DNA of 5,212 nucleotides from Desulfobacteraceae bacterium (lineage in GTDB: Bacteria; Desulfobacterota; Desulfobacteria; Desulfobacterales; Desulfobacteraceae), in assembly GCA_030638935.1 (NCBI GenBank), contig DAOWDR010000079.1, positions 1-5,212 on the forward strand, read 5' to 3'. Numbering within the stretch: the stretch's first letter is position 1; every line of letters begins with the position of its first letter. The position numbers were made by a program, and so were the translations under genes. The notes under the pieces are model-generated. The model ran no database searches and had not been told where the DNA came from. It worked only from the letters and a program-made list of their open reading frames with translations. Positions 1 to 5,212 of the stretch are shown here, in pieces.

Positions 1-1335
1 GGAAGAACTGGTAAATGTTACGGCATCAATCTCTTTGTCTGTGAGCATGGAAAGAAGGGTTTCTTTGCCTTCATCGCTTAGGATAGTTTCATAGGCGGTT
101 ACCTCATCTACAACTGCTCCCATTTTGGCCAGCTCTTCGGGCAAAATAGTTCTGGCCACCTTTGCCCTGGGTAAAAGGACCTTTTTGCCTTGCATATCAA
201 TGTTTGAAAAGGCCTCCACCACTGATTCAGCCCTGTATGTTTGGGGCAGGATATCACTGATGATGCCGTATTCTGCAAGGCGTTCCTTGGTAACAGGTCC
301 GATGCAGGCAAATTTCAAATGGCCCAGGACCCTGACATCTTTGCCCATGTCAAAGAGGGTGTCAAAGAAAAATTTAACACTGTTGACACTGGTAAATATC
401 AGCCAGTCATAATTTTCCAACCGATTAGCGGCTGTTTTGAGGGGGGCGGTATCCTTGGCCGGGATTATCCGGATGGTTGGGATTTCGAGACATTGGGCAC
501 CCATACGTGTCAGTTTGTCGACCAGACCGCTGGCCTGGGCCCGGGCCCGGGTGATGACAATCCGTTTGCCGAACAATGGTTTTTTGTCAAACCAGGCAAG
601 TTCCTTCCGAAGGTTAACCACATGGCCCACGACAATAATGGCAGGGGATTTGAGCTTTGCTGTCTTTACCTCTTCCACAATGGTCTCAAGGGTGCCGGTG
701 ACGGTCTGCTGCCGGCTGGTGGTTCCCCACCGGACAAGGGCCACGGGGGTATCAGGTGCTTTGCCGTTTGCCACAAGGTTTTTTACAATATTTTCAAGGT
801 TTTTAACTCCCATGAGAAAGACAAGGGTGGCATTGGATTTGGCAAATACATCCCATTGCATACTAGAGTCTTTTTTATTTGGGTTTTCATGGCCGGTGAT
901 AAAGGAGACAAAGGAGGTATGATCCCTGTGGGTTATTGGGATTCCAGCGTAGGCAGGGGCAGAAATGGCCGAGGTGACTCCCGGGATCACTTCATATTGG
1001 ACCCCGTGTTCCAAAAGAAGCTGTGCTTCTTCTCCCCCCCGTCCGAAGACAAAGGGGTCCCCGCCCTTGAGCCTGGCCACGGATAGTCCTTTTTTTGCCT
1101 TGTCCCTCAGGAGTAAATTAATTTTATCCTGGGTCAGGGTATGATCCCCGCCTTTTTTCCCCACATAAATAATCTCGGCATCTTTTCTTGCATATTCAAG
1201 AAGGAAGGGGGATGCCAGATAGTCGTAGACCACCACATCAGCCGATTCAATGCATTCTTTTGCTTTGATGGTTAAAAGACCCGGGTCACCGGGACCAGCG
1301 CCAATCAGATAGACCATGCCCGTTTTATCAGTCAT
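1..1335 (-). CDS. cobA/hemD: Fused uroporphyrinogen-III C-methyltransferase / uroporphyrinogen-III synthase (3' end beyond window)
   Basis: This reading frame is open for 445 codons from the ATG at 1335 and has no stop before position 1. Residues about 6-245 are a SAM-dependent uroporphyrinogen-III methyltransferase (SUMT): GAGPGDPGLLTIKA at 12-25, RLKGGDPFVFGRGGEE at 88-103, and IPGVTSAISAPAYAGIPITHR at 117-137 (the family's conserved blocks). Residues about 256 onward are uroporphyrinogen-III synthase: KRIVITRA, then LIFTSVNSV near 312-320, IGPVT near 345-349, LLPRA near 387-391, and a final VTFTSSS just before the edge. Roughly the last 50-70 residues of the HemD domain should lie outside. 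The HemD half would cyclise hydroxymethylbilane to uroporphyrinogen III, and the CobA half would methylate it to precorrin-2 for siroheme, cobalamin and possibly Ahb-type heme. The start overlaps the hemC stop by 8 bp (ATGACTGA), with GGAGAG 11 nt upstream inside hemC, so translation is probably coupled. The fusion is known in several anaerobic lineages. The domain calls are very secure. Confidence 0.96.
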   Translation of the reverse strand, partial: MTDKTGMVYLIGAGPGDPGLLTIKAKECIESADVVVYDYLASPFLLEYARKDAEIIYVGKKGGDHTLTQDKINLLLRDKAKKGLSVARLKGGDPFVFGRGGEEAQLLLEHGVQYEVIPGVTSAISAPAYAGIPITHRDHTSFVSFITGHENPNKKDSSMQWDVFAKSNATLVFLMGVKNLENIVKNLVANGKAPDTPVALVRWGTTSRQQTVTGTLETIVEEVKTAKLKSPAIIVVGHVVNLRKELAWFDKKPLFGKRIVITRARAQASGLVDKLTRMGAQCLEIPTIRIIPAKDTAPLKTAANRLENYDWLIFTSVNSVKFFFDTLFDMGKDVRVLGHLKFACIGPVTKERLAEYGIISDILPQTYRAESVVEAFSNIDMQGKKVLLPRAKVARTILPEELAKMGAVVDEVTAYETILSDEGKETLLSMLTDKEIDAVTFTSSS

Positions 1336-2257
1336 TTGAGTTTAAACTCTCCAAAATTTGTTTTCCGCCATTTTCAAGCAATAGATTTGCAAGCTTTCGA
1401 CCCTGGTCTTCAATGGTATTCACAGGGGAGGTGATTGTTTCTTTAATCACTTCCTGACCGTCTTCCGAGGCAACCAAGGCCGTCATTATCACCTGGTCTT
1501 CCTTGATTTCTCCATAACAGGCCACAGGAATATGGCAGGACCCTTCGATCTGTTTCAGGAAGGCCCGTTCCCCAGTGACGCAGATCCGGGTTGGTCCATG
1601 GTCAAGCTTCTCCATAACCAGTGCAATGTTTTCATCATTTTCCCGGGTTTCAATGCAAAGAGCGCCCTGGCCCACTGCCGGAACCATGAGATTTTCATCC
1701 AGGTATTGGGTGATTTCATCTTCCTGTCCCAGGCGCCGGAGTCCTGCAGCTGCCAGCACAATGGCATCGTATTGGCCTGATTTCAGCTTTTTAAGCCTGG
1801 TATCCAGATTGCCCCGGATGGAAAGGATTTCAAGGTCTGGGCGGGCAGCTTTAAGCTGGGATCCCCGTCGAAGACTGGAGGTGCCTATTCTGGCATTAAC
1901 AGGGTAATCGGCCAGCAGTTTGTTATCCCTTGAGATCATGGCATCAAAGGGGTTTTCCCTTTCTGGTATGGCGCCTATGATAAGTCCTTCCGGTAATTCC
2001 CCGGGCATATCTTTCATGCTGTGGACGGCAAGGTCGATATCATTGTTCAAAAGGGCATTTTCAATTTCTTTGACAAAAAGGCCCTTCCCTCCCACCATGG
2101 ACAAGGGGCGGTCCGTGATCCTGTCTCCTTTGGTGGAGATGGTGATAATTTCAACCTCAAGTTCAGGAAAAAGTTTTTCAATACTGGATTTTATATGATT
2201 GGCCTGCCACAGGGCAAGTTGACTTCCCCTTGTGCCGATACGTATGTTTTTTTTCAT
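1328..2257 (-). CDS. hemC: Hydroxymethylbilane synthase (porphobilinogen deaminase)
   Basis: The 309-residue product matches the usual family length. The enzyme joins four porphobilinogen molecules into hydroxymethylbilane in the cytoplasm, using a covalently bound dipyrromethane cofactor. Visible signatures are GTRGSQLALWQAN at residues 8-20, GGKGLFVKE at 56-64, HSMKDMP at 79-85 with the catalytic aspartate at about D83, GTSSLRR at 125-131, IRGNLDTRL at 147-155 and PAVGQGAL at 193-200. The cofactor-attachment cysteine is C241 in the EGSCHIPV block. The substrate-binding arginines expected from the E. coli enzyme are present (R10, R130, R131, R148, R154). The ATG at 2257 puts the first conserved block at the usual distance from the N terminus. 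The start lies 3 bp after the fmdB stop, with only a weak GGA about 6 nt upstream, so translation may depend on ribosomes finishing fmdB. Its 3' end overlaps cobA/hemD, whose product uses the HemC product directly. Confidence 0.98.
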   Translation of the reverse strand: MKKNIRIGTRGSQLALWQANHIKSSIEKLFPELEVEIITISTKGDRITDRPLSMVGGKGLFVKEIENALLNNDIDLAVHSMKDMPGELPEGLIIGAIPERENPFDAMISRDNKLLADYPVNARIGTSSLRRGSQLKAARPDLEILSIRGNLDTRLKKLKSGQYDAIVLAAAGLRRLGQEDEITQYLDENLMVPAVGQGALCIETRENDENIALVMEKLDHGPTRICVTGERAFLKQIEGSCHIPVACYGEIKEDQVIMTALVASEDGQEVIKETITSPVNTIEDQGRKLANLLLENGGKQILESLNSND

Positions 2258-2260
2258 GGA

Positions 2261-2503
2261 TTATCCAATACCACATGAACTGCAGTTGGTGGAGGTGCAA
2301 CTGCCACAACCCGAGGAACCAGCCGAAGTAGTGACCTGGGGGGCCCCACCGGCATCTGTGGATTTGGACACAAATCCACAGGTGGACATGAGTCGGGAAA
2401 GGTCCTGGCTGTCACAGCCGGGGCACTGGGGCTTAAAACTTCCCATGACAAGGGTTTCAAAATTTTTTTTGCAGGCATTGCATTTATATTCGTAGATTGG
2501 CAT
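2261..2503 (-). CDS. FmdB-family zinc ribbon protein with cysteine-rich C-terminal tail
   Basis: This 80-residue protein begins MPIYEYKC, the hallmark N terminus of the FmdB (CxxC_CXXC_SSSS) putative regulatory family. Cysteines C8 and C11 pair with C27 and C30 (CPGC) to form a single zinc ribbon. The middle (about 43-62) is a low-complexity Gly/Ser/Ala/Thr linker. The tail holds a second four-cysteine set, C66, C69, C74 and C77, spaced CxxC-x4-CxxC, which could bind another metal. No DNA-binding fold or catalytic motif is visible, and the family's role is not well established; the name comes from an old proposal of regulation in formamidase/amidase operons. It is the first gene of the hemC operon, with a promoter upstream and a GAGG ribosome-binding site 10 nt before the ATG. 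Family assignment is secure, but function is open. Confidence 0.9.
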   Translation of the reverse strand: MPIYEYKCNACKKNFETLVMGSFKPQCPGCDSQDLSRLMSTCGFVSKSTDAGGAPQVTTSAGSSGCGSCTSTNCSSCGIG

Positions 2504-2513
2504 TTTTTTATAA

Positions 2514-2517
2514 CCTC
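2514..2517 (-). promoter_or_regulatory. Ribosome binding site of the fmdB-family gene
   Basis: GAGG (within TATGAGGTT) ends 10 nt before the ATG at 2503. It is the only purine-rich Shine-Dalgarno match in the leader and supports that start, which also gives the family's standard MPIYEYKC N terminus. Confidence 0.6.
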
Positions 2518-2545
2518 ATACTCTTTAAATTTTAATAAGCAAACT

Positions 2546-2574
2546 AATATAATGGTTTAATTGGATATTTTCAA
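2546..2574 (-). promoter_or_regulatory. Putative sigma70-type promoter for the fmdB-hemC-cobA/hemD operon
   Basis: On the minus strand, TTGAAA (2574-2569, 5 of 6 to the -35 consensus) is followed by a 17-bp spacer and TATATT (2551-2546, 5 of 6 to the -10 consensus). The spacing is optimal and the surroundings are AT-rich. It sits in the only sizeable intergenic gap, 41 bp beyond the stop of the preceding gene and 42 bp before the fmdB start, so transcription would begin near 2539 and give a leader of roughly 35 nt. No operator or riboswitch fold is evident in so short a leader. The assignment rests on consensus and position alone. Confidence 0.6.
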
Positions 2575-2614
2575 GTCAGGAAGGAGTTATTTTAGATTAT
2601 TTTACCGACTTTTT

Positions 2615-3553
2615 TTACAGTGCTTCAATGACGCCTGCGGCAATAAGGGGGATTAGGATTTCATGGTGGCCCACAATGGCATAGCCCTTTCCCTTGCCAA
2701 GGGTAGGCCGGTTGACCACATTGGTCATGGGTCGGTAGTGGCGGATAAAATCAAGGTTAACCGTTGTAAACTCATCCAGGTTATGGCCGATATTTCGGAC
2801 AAGGGTGACAGCTTTTAAAAAGACTTCCGGCATGATCACAGCAGACCCTGCATTGATGAATACCCCTTTTTCAAGGGCTGAAATTTGGGTGGCAAATAAT
2901 CTGAAATCCCTAAGGGAGGCATTGCCACAGGCTCCTGCATTAAAGTCGGGGTGCATGTGGATGATATCCGTACCAATGGCAACATGCACCGTGACGGGAA
3001 TATTAAGCTTGGCACCTGTTGCATTCAGGCTTAGATTTTTATGGGGCAGGTTTTCGGCCAGGATCATTTCACCCACGGCCCGGCCAAGCCCGATGGATTG
3101 TTTGTCAGCCATTTCAATGGCCTGGTTTAGTAAATCAGAGGTCTCCTTTGCCATGCCGAAACTGCCGTCTTGCAGGCTTGCGGCCACATCTTCCGAGGTC
3201 CTGCCGGTCATGGCAACCTCCAGATCATGGATGATGCCTGACCCGTTCATGGAAATCATGGTCAGTACTTTTTTTTGCATCAGATCAATTATTACAGGAT
3301 TCATACCGGTCTTGATTACATGGCCGCCCATGGCAAAACAGACCTGTTTCTTGTTTTTGGCAGCCTGGGCAATGGCCTGGATGACGGACCGCATATCATT
3401 GCCTGCCAGGATGGCGGGCAATGAGGCTATAAAATCTGATAATTGGCCGCCTTTTTTCCAGGGCGATGCAAAATCATCTTTGCTTACCAGACTTTTTCTA
3501 TCCTTGATGGAATAGGTGGTAAGCCGGCTGAAATCAAGGGAGGTGTTATCCAT
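2615..3553 (-). CDS. Deoxyhypusine-synthase-like NAD-fold protein of unknown function
   Basis: The 312-residue product resembles deoxyhypusine/homospermidine synthases by pattern. FAMGGHVIKTGMNPVIIDLM (73-92) and the following SMNGSGIIHDLE (101-112) correspond to the DHS blocks around its NAD-binding loop (a small-residue glycine turn, SG-x-x-x-I-I-x-L-M, then TTAGG-x-x-x-DL). INAGSAVI (233-240) resembles the ILGGG strand, and HHEILIPLIAAG (296-307) the closing PLLVA segment. TDIIHMHP (195-202) and ASLRDFRLFATQ (212-223) look strongly conserved but I cannot assign them a role. The DHS active-site motif around the catalytic lysine (SWGK type) is not recognisable, so the reaction is probably different or not on a protein substrate; bacteria have no eIF5A. 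The ATG at 3553 overlaps the stop of the GmhA gene by 8 bp (ATGGATAA) and has AAAGG 10 nt upstream, implying coupled translation. No signal peptide or membrane segment is seen. The fold assignment is moderately sure; function is unknown. Confidence 0.7.
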   Translation of the reverse strand: MDNTSLDFSRLTTYSIKDRKSLVSKDDFASPWKKGGQLSDFIASLPAILAGNDMRSVIQAIAQAAKNKKQVCFAMGGHVIKTGMNPVIIDLMQKKVLTMISMNGSGIIHDLEVAMTGRTSEDVAASLQDGSFGMAKETSDLLNQAIEMADKQSIGLGRAVGEMILAENLPHKNLSLNATGAKLNIPVTVHVAIGTDIIHMHPDFNAGACGNASLRDFRLFATQISALEKGVFINAGSAVIMPEVFLKAVTLVRNIGHNLDEFTTVNLDFIRHYRPMTNVVNRPTLGKGKGYAIVGHHEILIPLIAAGVIEAL

Positions 3554-4115
3554 TATAAAAAAGCCTTTCTGTTAAATCACATAAAATATGGGCCAAAAGG
3601 ATATGAACCTCCTGGATTCTAGCGGTGGTCTTTGAGTCCACGCAAAAGGGAATATCGCAGATCTCTTTTAATTTACCCTTGTTTCCGGAAAATCCAATCA
3701 CCGTAAGCCCCATTTTTTTTGCCCTAAGAGCCGCTTTGATTACATTGGGAGAGTTTCCGCTGGTGGTAATCCCAAGGGCAATGTCCCCTTTTTTGCCCAG
3801 GGCCTGGACCTGCTTTGAAAAAATATCCTCAAAGGAATAGTCATTGCCTATGCTGGTGATGATGGAGGTATCACAGGTCAGGGCAATTGCGGCAAGGGGA
3901 TCTCTTTCCATTTGAAATCGGTTTACAAATTCAGCGGCAATGTGCTGGCAATCGGCAGCACTTCCTCCGTTGCCAAACAAGAGGATTTTTCTGTTATTTT
4001 TCAGAGCGGCTACAAGGGTATTGGCACATGATTCAATGGCCTGGACATTTGTCTTAAAAAATAGCTGTTTAGCCTCTATGCTCTCTTCAACAGATTGTTG
4101 AATGATCTCTTTCAT
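3546..4115 (-). CDS. gmhA: Sedoheptulose-7-phosphate isomerase (phosphoheptose isomerase, SIS domain)
   Basis: This 189-residue, single-SIS-domain protein has the length and motif order of GmhA, which converts sedoheptulose 7-phosphate to D-glycero-D-manno-heptose 7-phosphate, the first step to the ADP-heptose used in LPS inner core. FGNGGSAADCQHIAAEF (47-63) carries H58 and E62, matching E. coli H61 and E65. TTSGNS (117-122) is the phosphate-binding loop. RIQEVHILLAHILCDLTE (167-184) supplies Q168 and H176, matching E. coli Q172 and H180. Thus the metal and acid/base residues are intact. The start at 4115 is preceded by AGGGA about 10 nt upstream and lies 19 bp after the TPR gene. The neighbours are not the usual heptose genes (hldE, gmhB), so a different sugar phosphate, or a GmhA paralogue, remains possible. 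Family is certain; exact substrate is likely but not proven. Confidence 0.9.
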   Translation of the reverse strand: MKEIIQQSVEESIEAKQLFFKTNVQAIESCANTLVAALKNNRKILLFGNGGSAADCQHIAAEFVNRFQMERDPLAAIALTCDTSIITSIGNDYSFEDIFSKQVQALGKKGDIALGITTSGNSPNVIKAALRAKKMGLTVIGFSGNKGKLKEICDIPFCVDSKTTARIQEVHILLAHILCDLTERLFYNG

Positions 4116-4134
4116 GGGATTGTTTTCCCTTTGA

Positions 4135-5212
4135 TTATGCTGATTTAATGGTGTTGTCCCGGGCTTCTGCCTCTTCCTGTTCCCAGATCCCCTGGATCTG
4201 TTTCAGGCGGTTTCGAAACAAAGGGCTGTCCGGTTCCAGTGCCACACTTTTTTTGGCAAAGGTCAGGGCAATTTTCAGATTTTTTTTCTGGAGTGCCATG
4301 GAAAGGGCATAGCCGGACAGAGAAATGGCATCCGAGGGATTAAGTTTAACTGCCCTGTTAAATTCAGCCCCTGCCTTTTTAGGGGATTTTGTATCCAGTT
4401 TATCCAGAAAAATTTCTCCTTTCATCCTGAATGCCATGCCGGCTTTTGGATTCAGCCTGGCTGCCTCTTCAAGATGGGGCAGGGCTCTGTTCCATTTTTC
4501 CTGCTTAAACAGAAGGTGTCCTAAAAGGAGCTCAATTTCAAATACATTCTGATCAATGCCATGGGCTTTTTTAAGGTAGAGAATGGCCCGGTCTTCGTCT
4601 TTATTTATCCTATGGATCAGGCCTATATTATAAATAACCATCACCTCTGCCGGGTTTATGGCAATGGCCTTTTCAAACTCTTTTTTGGCATTTTCAATTT
4701 CACCAATTACCCCGTAGCAAACCCCGAGGCTGTTGATGAGGTTAATGTTTTTGGCCTCGATTTCAAGGCCTTTTTTATATTCTTGGATGGCCCTGTTATA
4801 ATGGCTGAGCTGGTAAAGCCTGTCACCGCTGATATTCAGGGAGACGGCATCAAAATAAATCATGTGATTGGTACCGAAAAATGCGGCATGGTCAATGGCT
4901 TTGAGGGCATTACCCAGAATGTCGGCTCTTTTAAAATTATGGAAGGGAAATGTGGCTACCCCCATCAAAATATCGGCTTTTAGGGCAGCTGATATTTTTT
5001 CCTTTAACAGGGAGATAAGGCGGGTACCATTTTCTTCTTTAACATAATCCCAGAATACCAGGGCAAAGGCTGTATCATCCAGGCTTTCCCAGATTCCCCT
5101 TTCCTTATCCAGGACCGAATGAAAACAGGATTCAAAAATATCCTTTGCCCTTTCCTTTGTTTTTTTAGCTGCGCTTTCTGATAACTGAACCACGGCACAG
5201 ACAAAGTCATCC
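4135..5212 (-). CDS. Degenerate GGDEF-like domain plus TPR-repeat protein (5' end beyond window)
   Basis: The frame is open to the window edge: codons upstream of the GTG at 5193 read DDFVCA without a stop, so the true start is probably outside and 358 residues are visible. Numbering from that GTG, residues 1-116 look like the later part of a diguanylate-cyclase (GGDEF) fold: TAFALVFWDY (41-50) after SLDD in place of the GGDEF signature, a helix, then MGVATFPF (77-84), a helix with NALKAIDHAAFFGTNHMIYFD (95-115), which is a close parallel of the family's closing segment. The signature loop and metal-binding pattern are absent, so cyclic-di-GMP synthesis is unlikely. Residues about 119-322 hold roughly six TPR units, each near 34 residues and several ending in NP or xP (INPAE, LNPKA, LNPSD, LEPDS); the fifth has a short insertion near 264-272. 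The tail is charged. TPRs mediate protein binding, so a scaffold or sensory role is inferred. It precedes gmhA by 19 bp and probably shares its transcript. Confidence 0.8.
   Translation of the reverse strand, partial: DDFVCAVVQLSESAAKKTKERAKDIFESCFHSVLDKERGIWESLDDTAFALVFWDYVKEENGTRLISLLKEKISAALKADILMGVATFPFHNFKRADILGNALKAIDHAAFFGTNHMIYFDAVSLNISGDRLYQLSHYNRAIQEYKKGLEIEAKNINLINSLGVCYGVIGEIENAKKEFEKAIAINPAEVMVIYNIGLIHRINKDEDRAILYLKKAHGIDQNVFEIELLLGHLLFKQEKWNRALPHLEEAARLNPKAGMAFRMKGEIFLDKLDTKSPKKAGAEFNRAVKLNPSDAISLSGYALSMALQKKNLKIALTFAKKSVALEPDSPLFRNRLKQIQGIWEQEEAEARDNTIKSA

Noticed and set aside
241..1086. A plus-strand open frame of 281 codons opposite cobA/hemD.
   Set aside because: It shares codon boundaries with the well-supported cobA/hemD frame and stays open because that gene rarely uses TTA, CTA or TCA there. 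The translation resembles no family and has no convincing ribosome site.
1338..1349. A perfect 12-nt palindrome (GAGTTTAAACTC) between the ribosome site and the start of cobA/hemD.
   Set aside because: About one 12-nt palindrome is expected by chance in a window this size, and a hairpin would have only a 4-bp stem. It lies in hemC coding sequence.
2508..2519. A three-codon upstream reading frame (ATG AGG TTA TAA) in the fmdB leader.
   Set aside because: Its ATG overlaps the fmdB ribosome site and it has no ribosome site of its own, so it is most likely incidental.
2573..2611. A possible terminator after the DHS-like gene, from an imperfect AAGTC(A)GG / CCGACTT inverted repeat.
   Set aside because: The stem is about 7 bp with a bulge and a loop of some 24 nt, and no U-tract follows. 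It also overlaps the -35 box. It does not qualify as an intrinsic terminator.
2805..3515. A plus-strand open frame of 236 codons opposite the DHS-like gene.
   Set aside because: It is a shadow of a real minus-strand gene with recognisable conserved blocks, and its product looks like low-complexity reverse translation.
5004..5210. A minus-strand frame of 68 codons starting at an ATG near the window edge.
   Set aside because: It is in a different frame from the TPR gene across the GGDEF-like region. The overlapping frame has clear domain patterns and continues to the edge, so this one is a shadow.

Overview
All protein-coding content lies on the minus strand, and the window is nearly fully coding: six genes, with the largest gap only 111 bp. 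The gene set points to a Gram-negative, anaerobe-like proteobacterial lineage. My best guess is a sulfate-reducing desulfobacterium (Desulfobacteraceae-like), from the moderate GC, the fused CobA-HemD protein next to hemC, the FmdB zinc ribbon, and the TPR and deoxyhypusine-synthase-like proteins. This is an impression from family knowledge, not a search result.

In transcription order (high to low coordinates) there are two blocks. Block 1 (5212 to 2615) has three genes. The first is the 3' part of a protein with a degenerate GGDEF-like domain and about six TPR repeats, whose start lies beyond the window. The second, 19 bp on, is a GmhA-type sedoheptulose-7-phosphate isomerase with all expected active-site residues. 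The third overlaps it by 8 bp and is a deoxyhypusine-synthase-like protein of unknown function. Block 2 (2503 to 1) follows a 111-bp intergenic region with a good sigma70-type promoter (TTGAAA, 17 bp, TATATT). It holds a FmdB-family zinc ribbon protein, hemC (hydroxymethylbilane synthase) only 3 bp after it, and a fused uroporphyrinogen-III C-methyltransferase/uroporphyrinogen-III synthase. That last gene overlaps hemC by 8 bp and runs off the window at position 1 inside the HemD domain.

Block 2 forms a metabolic unit: HemC makes hydroxymethylbilane, the HemD half cyclises it to uroporphyrinogen III, and the CobA half methylates that to precorrin-2. Precorrin-2 is the branch point to siroheme, cobalamin and, in organisms with the Ahb route, siroheme-derived heme. 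Block 1 suggests heptose-phosphate metabolism linked to an uncharacterised NAD-fold enzyme and a TPR scaffold. I saw no RNA genes, mobile elements, CRISPR arrays or broken genes. The points most worth following up are the coupled GmhA/DHS-like pair, the apparently inactive GGDEF-TPR protein, and FmdB at the head of a tetrapyrrole operon.
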